Assembly (NCBI RefSeq): GCF_011806565.1
Contig: NZ_JAATOP010000001.1
Coordinates: 519,418 to 583,417 of the forward strand
Direction: 5' to 3'
From: Marivivens donghaensis
Lineage (GTDB): Bacteria > Pseudomonadota > Alphaproteobacteria > Rhodobacterales > Rhodobacteraceae
Length of the DNA: 64,000 bases
Shown piece after piece: positions 18,160-26,487 of this stretch. A model generated the notes under the pieces. It was not told the origin of the DNA. It worked only from the letters and a program-made list of their open reading frames with translations, and did no database searches. The position numbers and the translations under genes were made by a program. How positions within the stretch are numbered: the first letter of the stretch is position 1; each line of letters begins with the position of its first letter.

Positions 18160-18858
18160 TTGAATACTCCCCGCATATTTCCACAAGGCGTTGACGGGCT
18201 TCTGGTCCGTTTCGGCGATGTGTTGGACGACGAGACCAACGCGCGTGCGTTGCAGTTTGCCGAAGTCGCGGCGGGCCTTGGTGGAGTGCTTGAGGCGGCA
18301 GGCGGCCTGACATCTGTCTATGTGCGTTTCGACCCGGTTGTTGGGCGCGCGTCGGTGGAGCAGACGGTGTCGGCTGCTTTGGCAAACGAAGGGCAGGCTG
18401 AAGCGCAGCCCTCGCGTCTGTGGAAAGTACCGTGCTGTTTTGCGGGCGACTATGCGCCCCAGTTGGCGGAAGCGGCTGAGCTTGCGGGCGTGACGCCCGG
18501 TGTCGCGGTGACCGAACTCTGCGCCGAACCTGTGCGTGTGATGGCGATCGGATTTGCACCCGGGCAGCCTTATCTGGGGCTGTTGCCGGATCACTGGAAC
18601 ATTCCGCGCCAAACCAACCTCACCGCCGAAGTACCCCAAGGCGCGTTGACCGTCGCCGTGCGGCAGTTAGTGCTTTTCGCCAATCCATCACCGACCGGTT
18701 GGCGGCAGGTGGGGCGGACAGGGTTCCGATGTTTCGACATGGATCGGCCCGAAGCCTTCGCGTTGAAACCCGGCGATCTGATGCAGTTCGATGCGGTCTC
18801 GGCGGTCGAATTCCAAAGCCTGCTGAATGCACCGATGGGCGGGGCAGTTCTGTCATGA
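18160..18858 (+). CDS. pxpB: 5-oxoprolinase subunit B (KipI family)
   Basis: A 232-residue homologue of PxpB/KipI, part of the PxpABC complex that opens 5-oxoproline (pyroglutamate) to glutamate with ATP. Family markers include 'LTSVYVRFDP' near residue 55 and 'GFAPGQPYLGLLP' (about 130). The C-terminal part 'NPSPTGWRQVGRT' is the conserved substrate-proximal segment. Translation begins at TTG 18160 with CGAGG upstream; no better start is available. It overlaps pxpC by four bases (ATGA), so the two are translationally coupled. Confidence 0.9.
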   Translation: MNTPRIFPQGVDGLLVRFGDVLDDETNARALQFAEVAAGLGGVLEAAGGLTSVYVRFDPVVGRASVEQTVSAALANEGQAEAQPSRLWKVPCCFAGDYAPQLAEAAELAGVTPGVAVTELCAEPVRVMAIGFAPGQPYLGLLPDHWNIPRQTNLTAEVPQGALTVAVRQLVLFANPSPTGWRQVGRTGFRCFDMDRPEAFALKPGDLMQFDAVSAVEFQSLLNAPMGGAVLS

Positions 18859-19841
18859 TCGTCGAAGTGCTCAGAGCCGGTCGCGGCGTGACCATTCAGG
18901 ACCAAGGCCGTGCGGGCCTGATCGCGCAAGGCTTGTCTCGTGGTGGCGCGGTGGACCGACTGGCGTTGCTGGAAGTTGAGGCATTACTGAAACGCCGCGT
19001 TTCGGTGATTGAGCTGGCGGGGGCGGGTGCCTCTTTCCGCATTGGTCAGGGGTGCCAGATCGCACTGACCGGAGCGCCGCGAAAAGCCAATGCCGACGGG
19101 AACCCGCTACGTTGGAACGCCAGCCATAATCTGGCCGCTGGATCGGTGCTTACCATTACTGCGGGGCAGGGATACGCCTATGTTGCGTTCGACGCGGCGC
19201 TGGGCAGGCCCGAAGTGATCGGCAGCCAATCCGCCCATTTGAAGGGCGGGATCGGCGGCCATCTCGAACAGTGCGAACTGCATTTTATCGACGCCCGCAC
19301 CGGGACGTCCGATCTGCTTGACGTTGTCGACCGCACGGCTGGCGGCAACGTCCGCTTCATGGCGGGGCCGCAGACCGACGCCTTTGGCGAGGAGGCACTT
19401 GCGGCCTTCACCAGCCAAACGTTCACCAAATCCGCGCGGAGCAATCGGCAGGGGGCTGGCCTCGATGGAACGGTGGCTTTGGATGCCAGTCAACTCAGCC
19501 GCGTCTCCGATTTCATCACCGAGGGCGATATCCAGATCACGGGCAACGGCGCGCCTTTCGTCTTGCTGGCAGAGTGTCAGACGATCGGCGGCTACCCCCG
19601 TATCGGAACGGTGCTACCCTGCGATATTCCCATTGTTGCGCAAGCAAAACCGGGTGCCGAGTTGCGGTTCGAACTGGTTTCGACCGATGAGGCCGAGGCG
19701 CTTTGGCAATCCGACGTGCAACAGGTCGCCGCGCTTCGCAGTAAAATCAGCCCGCTTTTGCGCGATCCTGCGACGATGAATGACCTGTTGTCTTATCAGT
19801 TGGTGAGCGGGTTTATCCGAGGGGACGAAGAATGGCTCTGA
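18855..19841 (+). CDS. pxpC: 5-oxoprolinase subunit C (KipA family)
   Basis: A 328-residue subunit of 5-oxoprolinase, related to the second half of allophanate hydrolase. It starts 'MIVEVLRAGRGVTIQDQGR', the characteristic N-terminus of the family, and contains 'LTGAPRKANADG' and 'ECQTIGGYPRIGTV'. Its ATG overlaps the pxpB stop codon and its end overlaps the pxpA start by 10 bases. The three genes are therefore one operon making one complex. An upstream in-frame extension is open but has no family similarity. Confidence 0.92.
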   Translation: MIVEVLRAGRGVTIQDQGRAGLIAQGLSRGGAVDRLALLEVEALLKRRVSVIELAGAGASFRIGQGCQIALTGAPRKANADGNPLRWNASHNLAAGSVLTITAGQGYAYVAFDAALGRPEVIGSQSAHLKGGIGGHLEQCELHFIDARTGTSDLLDVVDRTAGGNVRFMAGPQTDAFGEEALAAFTSQTFTKSARSNRQGAGLDGTVALDASQLSRVSDFITEGDIQITGNGAPFVLLAECQTIGGYPRIGTVLPCDIPIVAQAKPGAELRFELVSTDEAEALWQSDVQQVAALRSKISPLLRDPATMNDLLSYQLVSGFIRGDEEWL

Positions 19842-20578
19842 CAGTCGATCTAAACGCAGACATGGGCGAGGGCATCGGGCAGGACGCACTGCTGCTGGAC
19901 GTGGTGACCTCGGCCAATATCTGTTGCGGCCTTCACGCAGGTTCACCGCAAGTCATGGCAGACACGATGGAAGCCGCGATGAAGCGCGGCGTCGGTATCG
20001 GCGCCCACCCCGGGTTTGACGATCGCGCCAATTTCGGCCGTACCCGCATGACGCTCGGGACCGTAGATCTGGCCTCGCTCATCCGTTATCAAGTCGGTGC
20101 GGCAAAAGCGGTTGCCGATGGGCTCGGCACGCGGCTCGATCATCTGAAACTACACGGGGCGATGGCGAATATGGCGACCGAAGACGTCGCATTTGCCGAA
20201 ACCGCTTTCCGCGCCGCCTTGCAGGTCGCGCCGGAAATGAAGCTGATGGTCATCGCCGCAACGGCCCAGCAGACGGCGGCAGAGAAGCTCGGCGTGTCGT
20301 TCATCGGAGAGATTTTCGCGGACCGCGCCTATAACGACGACGCAACGCTCGTGGACCGTAGGCTCGAAGGCGCAGTGATCCACGATGCCGAATTTGCCTC
20401 CAGCCGCGTGCTTGCGATGTTGGAGGCGGGGGCGATCATCTCTGCGTCCGGCACCCATATCCCGACCCGTATTGACACCGTCTGCCTGCATGGCGACACC
20501 GCCGAAGCGCTGGAGATGGCGCGCACGCTGCTCACCCGCCTCACCGAGGCAGGCGTCGTCATCCAGCGCGCAAAGTAA
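19832..20578 (+). CDS. pxpA: 5-oxoprolinase subunit A (LamB/YcsF family)
   Basis: A 248-residue member of the LamB/YcsF family, the subunit that performs ring opening in the PxpABC complex. 'LNADMGEGIG' at the N-terminus, 'NICCGLHAGSP' (about 30) and 'GAHPGFDDRANFGR' (about 52-65) are the metal- and substrate-binding motifs. The last gene of the pxpB-C-A operon, it allows reuse of spontaneously formed pyroglutamate as glutamate. It meets the following membrane-protein gene tail to tail with two bases between them. Confidence 0.93.
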   Translation: MALTVDLNADMGEGIGQDALLLDVVTSANICCGLHAGSPQVMADTMEAAMKRGVGIGAHPGFDDRANFGRTRMTLGTVDLASLIRYQVGAAKAVADGLGTRLDHLKLHGAMANMATEDVAFAETAFRAALQVAPEMKLMVIAATAQQTAAEKLGVSFIGEIFADRAYNDDATLVDRRLEGAVIHDAEFASSRVLAMLEAGAIISASGTHIPTRIDTVCLHGDTAEALEMARTLLTRLTEAGVVIQRAK

Positions 20579-20580
20579 CG

Positions 20581-20919
20581 TCAGCCTGCCAGTTTGGCCG
20601 CATGCCTGAGGACCGCGCCCCAGAATAATGTCAGGAGAGCCACGGCGAGCGGCGGGCCGAGTGTCGCCAGATCGCCGTCCCACTGCGCGATCAGCACGAT
20701 CAAGCCTAGCACGAAGCCGATGTATCCGCCGCGAAGGCAACCGTCACCGAACGCTGCAATCCGTGTCTGGTCCGGTTTCGGCGCTAGTGCAGCAGACACG
20801 CCGATCAGGACCACGACGGTCAGCGCTGGCACGTCCGAAAACGGTCCGAAGCCGCCGCTGAATTGCATGGCTGCGATGAGGCAGCCGGCGAATATGACCA
20901 GTCCGAGCAGGCGTTGCAT
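20581..20919 (-). CDS. Small membrane protein with MotA-like segment
   Basis: A 112-residue protein with about four predicted membrane helices and almost no soluble part. Its C-terminal part, 'GGYIGFVLGLIVLI' followed by 'LGPPLAVALLTLFWGAVL', resembles the paired helices of MotA/TolQ/ExbB proton channels. It lacks the long cytoplasmic loop and any MotB partner nearby. I do not recognise a characterised family, and no function should be assumed. The gene is tail to tail with pxpA and about 110 bases from the end of the interrupted SDR gene on the same strand. Confidence 0.65.
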   Translation of the reverse strand: MQRLLGLVIFAGCLIAAMQFSGGFGPFSDVPALTVVVLIGVSAALAPKPDQTRIAAFGDGCLRGGYIGFVLGLIVLIAQWDGDLATLGPPLAVALLTLFWGAVLRHAAKLAG

Positions 20920-21030
20920 TGCGGTCTCCTCTCCTCACGTCGAAGCGAAGACTACCAGTGATCAGCCGTTCCAAGCAGACGATTGACAGCGGCCCATCAG
21001 TATAGCGGCGGGGCCTGCGCGGTCTCTCAA

Positions 21031-21789
21031 TCACCAGATGGTGTAACCGGCGTCGACCTTTAGCACGGTGCCGGTAATGCCGGAGGCGGCGCGGGAAGCG
21101 AGGAAGGTGATCGCCGCGGCGACTTCCTCCGGCTCGACCATGCGGCGCATCGGCGTGCCTTCCATCCAGACGTCGTAGAGCTCGGGGTTCTTGGCCGAGA
21201 TGTTGGACATCGGCGTGTTCACATAGGTCGGCGCGACAGCGTTGACCCTGATCCCATGCTCGGCCCATTCGCCCGCGAGCGATTGCGTGAGGTGGTGGAG
21301 GCCCGCTTTGGCCGCGTTGTAATGCACCTGCCGCTGGGGCTTGTTGGAGATCAGGCCCGACATGGACCCCACCGTGACGATGGCTCAGCCGCGACCGATC
21401 ATCCGCTTGCCGAAGCTCTGGCATGTCCAGAACGCACCGTCGAGATCGATGGCCATCAGACGGCGCCACGCTTCGGGCGAAAGGTCCTCGGCCGCCGTAT
21501 CCGGCCAAGCGATGCCAGCGTTGGCAATCAGCACGTCGAAGGTGTCAAGCCTGTCGGCCAGCGCTTCGGTCGCGGGTTGGTCGGCCACGTCGAGCGCATA
21601 GCCATAGACCTCGAAACCCAGCCCGCGCAGGAACGACAGCCCCTCTTGCAGTAGGTCTTCGTTGTGGTCGCTGATCGTGACGTTCGCGCCTGCTTCGGCC
21701 AGCGCCCGCGCAGAGCAAAGCCCGATGCCGCGCCCGCCGCCCGTGATAAACGACCCTTTGCCGGTAAAATCCGGCAATTCTTTGAACAT
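21031..21789 (-). pseudogene. Short-chain dehydrogenase/reductase interrupted by an in-frame TGA
   Basis: Residues before the stop include the NAD-binding 'GGGRGIG', 'DVADQ' and 'LIANAGIAW'. After a single TGA codon (21387-21385) the same frame continues with 'AIVTVGSMSG' (catalytic Ser), 'VHYNAAKAG' (catalytic Tyr and Lys) and the normal C-terminus ending 'VDAGYTIW'. Joined, the protein would be about 252 residues, the exact SDR length. The stop falls where relatives usually have a glycine, so one GGA-to-TGA change explains it. It lies 42 bases downstream of a ribulokinase-like gene on the same strand, so its role was probably pentose or sugar-alcohol oxidation. A recent nonsense mutation or a sequence error is likeliest; a restart at the GTG at 21372 would lack the NAD site. 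Confidence 0.85.
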
Positions 21790-21831
21790 TAAATCCCCAC
21801 TTATTCGCGCAGCAAAACCGCTGGCGAACCG

Positions 21832-23382
21832 TCAAATTTCCCGAAGTTTTCGCATGGTGCCTTGCAGCACAGGATCAGCGACCAGCGCGCGGTAGCTCTG
21901 GAAAAGCTGGTCGTAGGTCGCGTGAGCGGTCATGTCAGGCGTCACTTTGCGGCTACTGCGCGCCCCGAAACGGGCGGCCCCGTCCGCGTAGTCGCTGACG
22001 ATCGCCGATGCGACCGCCCCGTGGATGGCCGCGCCGACGGCGGTCGCGTTGGCAATCTCGGGCACGATGATCTCGCGGCCTAGCACATCGGCCATCGTCT
22101 GGATGAGCAAAGCATTTCGGGACGCAAGACCGCTGGTCATGATGACTTGCCCTATTTCGAAGCCGCCGTCGGCAAAGAGGTCGTGCATGAGGCGCATCCC
22201 GTAGCAAAGCGCCTCGATTAGCGCGCGATAAACGTCGACGGAGGTCGTCTGCATATTCAGCCCGAGGATCATGCCGCTTAGGTCCGAGCGGGCGTGCGGG
22301 ACGCGGTTGCCGTTCCACCAGTCGAGCGCCAAAAGGCGGTTCGCGCCCGCAGGGATTTGGCGCGCCTCTGCCTCGTAATTAGCGAAGCTCTCGGCTGGCG
22401 TGCTGCCGTTCGGAAACGCTTCGACGAACCATGCTAGCGTATCGCCGAAACTCGCCTGACCGGCCTCGTAGCACCACAGGTCGCGCAACGCGCCGTTGAA
22501 TGCCACGCCCTCGATGCCTTTGGGCAGGCGCGGAGGCTGGTCGTCAATCATCATTGCGCCGGCAGAAGTGCCAAGCGCGGCGACAAAGGTGCCTGCGCTC
22601 GCCGCGCCGACTGCTGGCAGTACGACATGGGAGTCGATGACCGCGACCGCAACGGTGCATGGGCCGATGATGCCGGCGTCAGCCAGCCATTCGTCCGTGA
22701 GGTCTCCGGCGGGTGAGCCGACTGGTAGCGGATCGGTCAGGCGCGCGGCCATGCCTGGGATGCCAACATCGGGATAGCCGCGCCCGTCCTGGAATTGCGC
22801 TTTGTAGGCGGCAAAGCCGAGGCCCCGCGCTTGGACGCCGGTCAGTTGCCAGACCAGCCAGTCGCCTCCTTCGATGAACCTGTCGGTTTGAGCCCATATA
22901 TCGGGCGCTTCCTCGGCGATCTGCGCGGCCTTTGCCATGAGCCACTCGCCCGAGACCTTGCCGTTGAAATTATCAAGCCACGGCCCGCCCATCGCGCTGA
23001 TCCGTTCGGCCTGCGGCTGTGCGGCGCCATGTTTCCAGAGCTTGACGTAGGCGTGCGGCGCATGGGGCGCGATGCGATCAAGCGGCGTGCCGTCGGCGCG
23101 GCAGGGCAGGGGAGAGCTTGCCGTGAACCCCAAACCGATGCTGCGCACACGCTTGCCGTTGCCGATACGTCCGAGGATATCGCGGGCCGCCGCCAGATAA
23201 TCGTCGGCGACTTGAAGCGCCCAGCTACGCGGCAGGGGTGTGCCATCGGGGAGGCTCTTGGTCAGCGTGCCGTGGCGATAGTCATGGACGTGGGACGCGA
23301 CCTCTTGGCCCGTCGCGATGTCCAGCAGCACGCCGCGCGCGGAGGCGGAGCCGTAGTCGAGGCCGATAATATACTCGTTCAT
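21832..23382 (-). CDS. FGGY-family carbohydrate kinase, ribulokinase type
   Basis: A 516-residue sugar kinase with the ASKHA fold. The N-terminal phosphate-1 loop is 'IGLDYGSASARGVLLD'. 'YVKLWKHGAAQPQ' (about 110) and 'LDWWNGNRVPHARSDL' (about 355) closely follow ribulokinase (AraB) signatures. 'ALGTSAGAMM' contains the adenosine-binding region. It phosphorylates a ketopentose, most likely L- or D-ribulose. No arabinose isomerase or epimerase gene is adjacent; the downstream SDR gene suggests a sugar alcohol such as ribitol or arabitol feeding ribulose. The ATG at 23382 follows 'GCAGGCACCAAT'. Substrate stereochemistry is not resolved. Confidence 0.88.
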   Translation of the reverse strand: MNEYIIGLDYGSASARGVLLDIATGQEVASHVHDYRHGTLTKSLPDGTPLPRSWALQVADDYLAAARDILGRIGNGKRVRSIGLGFTASSPLPCRADGTPLDRIAPHAPHAYVKLWKHGAAQPQAERISAMGGPWLDNFNGKVSGEWLMAKAAQIAEEAPDIWAQTDRFIEGGDWLVWQLTGVQARGLGFAAYKAQFQDGRGYPDVGIPGMAARLTDPLPVGSPAGDLTDEWLADAGIIGPCTVAVAVIDSHVVLPAVGAASAGTFVAALGTSAGAMMIDDQPPRLPKGIEGVAFNGALRDLWCYEAGQASFGDTLAWFVEAFPNGSTPAESFANYEAEARQIPAGANRLLALDWWNGNRVPHARSDLSGMILGLNMQTTSVDVYRALIEALCYGMRLMHDLFADGGFEIGQVIMTSGLASRNALLIQTMADVLGREIIVPEIANATAVGAAIHGAVASAIVSDYADGAARFGARSSRKVTPDMTAHATYDQLFQSYRALVADPVLQGTMRKLREI

Positions 23383-23443
23383 ATTGGTGCCTGCGGAGCC
23401 CGTGAATACTCTTGGCCGACTTGATAACGCCGATTTCGCTAAA

Positions 23444-23485
23444 TTAGTCGACCGTATTTGGAGCAGACAAAATAAGTCTGACTAA
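23444..23485. promoter_or_regulatory. Spaced inverted repeat upstream of the ribulokinase gene
   Basis: TTAGTC at 23444-23449 is mirrored by GACTAA at 23480-23485, and the right arm is part of AGTCTGACT. The surroundings are AT-rich compared with the coding regions. It lies 60-100 bases before the kinase ATG and could be the site for a sugar-responsive repressor. No regulator gene is adjacent. Confidence 0.3.
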
Positions 23486-23544
23486 ATTTGCAACTATTTA
23501 TAGAAAGTTAGCCAGATATTTCGCCAAAATGGCTCGCGGCGAGA

Positions 23545-23570
23545 GATGACCGGCGAACCCGCCGGTCATC
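23545..23570 (-). terminator. Perfect hairpin after the M20 peptidase gene
   Basis: GATGACCGGCG-4 bases-CGCCGGTCATC, a perfect 11-base-pair stem located 14 bases beyond the peptidase stop codon. There is no T-run, so it may be a weak terminator or a 3' stabilising structure. Confidence 0.5.
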
Positions 23571-23584
23571 GTTCTTGGTTGCCG

Positions 23585-24958
23585 CTACGCGCTGAGTTCC
23601 GACAGGATGCGGGCCCAGCTGCGGATGCCCTTGTGGAAGCTGCGCACGTCGTACTTTTCGTTCGGTGAGTGGATGGAGTCGTCCTCCAGCGCGAAGCCGA
23701 TCAGCATGGCGTCCATATCAAGGATGGTCTTGAAGTAGCCAGCCACAGGGATCGACCCGCCCGAGCCGGTGAAGGCCGCAGCGTTCGGCCATTCGTCGGT
23801 GAGCGCGAGGCGCGCCTTTTCGAACGCGGGGTTGCTGGTTGCCATGACGGACGCCGGACCTGCGCCATGATCCTTGAACGTGACCGAGCAATCCGGCGGC
23901 AGCTGCTCTTTGACCCAGTTCTGGAAATTCTCGCGGATTTTTAGCGGGTCCTGCGTTCCGACGAGGCGGAAGCTGATCTTGGCCGAAGCTTGCGAGGGCA
24001 GCACGGTTTTAAATCCGTCGCCTGTGTAGCCGCCAGTGATGCCGTTGAACTCTGCGGTCGGACGGGCCCAGATCTGCTCCAGTACCGACTTGTCCGTCTC
24101 GCCCGCGGGCGTGTCGAGGCCGACCTCTTTCAGAAAGCTCTTGGCGTCGAAGCCGAGCGCGTCCCACTGGCCAAGCAGCTCGTCAGACAGCTCCGGCACG
24201 CCGTCATAGAAATCGGGCACCGTGATGCGGCCGTTTTCGTCGTGCATGTTGGCGCAGATCTTCGTCAGCACACGGATCGGGTTGATCGCGGGGCCGCCGT
24301 ACATGCCCGAATGAAGGTCCTTGGACGGCCCGGTGATCGTGACTTCCTGACCGAGCAGGCCGCGCAGCATCGTGGTGATCGCGGGCGTGTCATAGTCGAA
24401 CAGGTCGGTATCGCAGATCAGCGCAACGTCGGCTTTCAGCTCGTCCGCGTGTTCCTTGAGGAACGGGATCAGCGACGGCGAGCCGGACTCTTCCTCACCT
24501 TCGAAGAAAATGGTGATCTTGCACGGAAGCTTGCCATGCTCTGCAACCCACGCGCGGCAAGCTTCGACGAAGGTCATCAGCTGGCCTTTGTCGTCGGACG
24601 AACCACGAGCGCGGATGACTTTGCCGTTCGCGGTGTCTTCGATGGCGGGGTCGAACGGGTCGCGGTTCCACAGTTCCAGCGGGTCGGCGGGCTGCACGTC
24701 GTAGTGGCCGTAAAACAGCACGTGCGTGCCGCCTTCGCCGCCTTGTGCGACCACCATCGGATGACCGGGGGTAGGGCGGGAGGATGCTTCAAAGCCGATG
24801 GATTTGAGATCCTCGACCAGCCAGTCGGCCGCTTTTGCACATTCCTGCTTGTAGGCAGGGTCGGTGCTGATCGATGGAATACGGAGCAATTCCATCAGGC
24901 GGTCCAACGCACCGTCGAGGTCCGTGTCGATACGGGTGAGAACTGGAGTAAGGGACAT
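23585..24958 (-). CDS. M20 family metallopeptidase (dipeptidase)
   Basis: A 457-residue zinc peptidase of the M20 family (ArgE/DapE/CPG2 type). 'YGHYDVQPADPLELW' (about 81-95) has the first zinc histidine and the catalytic aspartate. 'FEGEEESGSPS' (about 150-160) has the catalytic glutamate and the second zinc ligand. 'GLLGQEVTITGPSKDLHSG' is the dimerisation-domain signature of the cytosolic dipeptidase subgroup. The ATG at 24958 is preferred because AGGAG lies 7 bases upstream. Peptide specificity is not readable. The gene stands alone between the kinase and hemA. Confidence 0.9.
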   Translation of the reverse strand: MSLTPVLTRIDTDLDGALDRLMELLRIPSISTDPAYKQECAKAADWLVEDLKSIGFEASSRPTPGHPMVVAQGGEGGTHVLFYGHYDVQPADPLELWNRDPFDPAIEDTANGKVIRARGSSDDKGQLMTFVEACRAWVAEHGKLPCKITIFFEGEEESGSPSLIPFLKEHADELKADVALICDTDLFDYDTPAITTMLRGLLGQEVTITGPSKDLHSGMYGGPAINPIRVLTKICANMHDENGRITVPDFYDGVPELSDELLGQWDALGFDAKSFLKEVGLDTPAGETDKSVLEQIWARPTAEFNGITGGYTGDGFKTVLPSQASAKISFRLVGTQDPLKIRENFQNWVKEQLPPDCSVTFKDHGAGPASVMATSNPAFEKARLALTDEWPNAAAFTGSGGSIPVAGYFKTILDMDAMLIGFALEDDSIHSPNEKYDVRSFHKGIRSWARILSELSA

Positions 24959-25143
24959 TTGCTCTCCTTTGAGTTTCCGATCGGACACTAATCCTGTAAA
25001 ATCGGGTGTCTAGAGGCGGTTCTGTGCGAAAATGTGACTGGGGGAGCCAAAGGTAGCGTATTGTTCCGCATTACGAGAGTCTATAAAGACCCCCCAACCT
25101 GCCGTTAGCGCGTTAGCGCTGCCCTGACGTGAAGGATGCTCTC

Positions 25144-26367
25144 TTGAACTACGAAGCCCAACTCGATTCCGCCATTGGTAAACTCCATGAGGAAGGCCGG
25201 TATCGTACATTCATCGATATCGAGCGCCAGAAGGGCCAGTTCCCGCACGCCGTATGGCGCAAGGAAGACGGAAGCGAGCAGCCGATCACCGTATGGTGCG
25301 GGAACGACTATCTGGGCATGGGCCAACATCCCGTCGTTCTGGCGGCAATGCACGAAGCGCTGGACGCCACTGGCGCAGGATCGGGCGGTACGCGCAACAT
25401 CTCGGGCACGACCGTTTACCACAAGCGCCTCGAAGCAGAGCTGGCCGACCTTCACCAGAAAGAAGCGGCACTTCTGTTCACCAGCGCCTACATCGCCAAC
25501 GACGCGACCCTCTCGACGCTGCCGAAACTGTTCCCCGGTCTCATCATCTATTCGGACGAGCTGAACCACGCGTCGATGATCGAGGGCATTCGCCGCAACG
25601 GTGGTGCCAAGCGCGTCTTCAAGCACAATGACCTTGCCGATCTGCGCGCCAAGCTCGAAGCGGACGATCCCGCCGCGCCGAAGCTGATCGCGTTCGAGTC
25701 TGTCTACTCGATGGACGGCGACTTCGGTCCGATCAAGGAACTGTGCGACCTCGCCGAGGAATTCGGTGCGCTGACCTACCTCGATGAAGTCCACGCTGTC
25801 GGCATGTACGGCCCCCGCGGTGGCGGCGTTGCCGAGCGTGACGGCCTGCTGGACCGCATCGACATCATCAACGGCACTCTGGGCAAGGCTTTCGGTGTCC
25901 ATGGTGGCTATATCGCCGCCTCGGCCAAGATGTGCGACGCCGTGCGCTCCTATGCCCCCGGTTTCATCTTCACCACCTCGATCCCGCCGGCTGTTGCTGC
26001 GGGTGCAGCGGCGTCGGTCGCGCATCTCAAGCAGGATCAGGCCCTACGTGACCTCCATCAGGAGCGTGCAAAAGTCCTGAAACTGCGCCTCAAGGGCCTT
26101 GGTCTGCCGATCATCGACCACGGCTCGCACATCGTTCCGGTCATTGTCGGCGACCCCGTCCACACCAAGAAGTTGTCGGACATGTTGCTGAAGGAGTTCG
26201 GAATCTACGTCCAGCCGATCAACTTTCCGACAGTTCCCCGTGGGACGGAGCGTCTTCGTTTCACTCCGTCGCCGGTGCATGGACCACAAGAAATTGACCA
26301 CCTCGTAGGCGCTATGGACAATCTGTGGTCCCATTGTGCGCTAAATCGTGCCGAAATGGCGGGGTAA
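25144..26367 (+). CDS. hemA: 5-aminolevulinate synthase
   Basis: A 407-residue PLP enzyme that condenses glycine with succinyl-CoA to 5-aminolevulinate, the first step of tetrapyrrole synthesis in alphaproteobacteria. '[10 protein letters not shown]' near residue 22, '[13 protein letters not shown]' (about 77-89), '[11 protein letters not shown]' and '[13 protein letters not shown]' (PLP lysine, about 247) are diagnostic. A TTG at 25144 is the probable start. AAGGA lies 7 bases upstream, and '[11 protein letters not shown]' aligns with the known N-terminus of the family, giving the standard length. A GTG at 25129 is an alternative. Confidence 0.96.
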   Translation: MNYEAQLDSAIGKLHEEGRYRTFIDIERQKGQFPHAVWRKEDGSEQPITVWCGNDYLGMGQHPVVLAAMHEALDATGAGSGGTRNISGTTVYHKRLEAELADLHQKEAALLFTSAYIANDATLSTLPKLFPGLIIYSDELNHASMIEGIRRNGGAKRVFKHNDLADLRAKLEADDPAAPKLIAFESVYSMDGDFGPIKELCDLAEEFGALTYLDEVHAVGMYGPRGGGVAERDGLLDRIDIINGTLGKAFGVHGGYIAASAKMCDAVRSYAPGFIFTTSIPPAVAAGAAASVAHLKQDQALRDLHQERAKVLKLRLKGLGLPIIDHGSHIVPVIVGDPVHTKKLSDMLLKEFGIYVQPINFPTVPRGTERLRFTPSPVHGPQEIDHLVGAMDNLWSHCALNRAEMAG

Positions 26368-26487
26368 AATTTTTCTGCGGGTGCGTGAAGATGTCGTGTA
26401 TGTTACTTGGCATCAAGGCGTCTAGTTGAACTCGAATCGGGATACTCGGGATGGGCGCCATGTGTTTTGAGGCGGTGGGACGGCCTA

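Noticed and set aside
21385..21387. Selenocysteine at the TGA of the SDR gene
   Set aside because: SDR enzymes are not a selenoprotein family, relatives have glycine there, and I see no convincing stem-loop directly after the codon.
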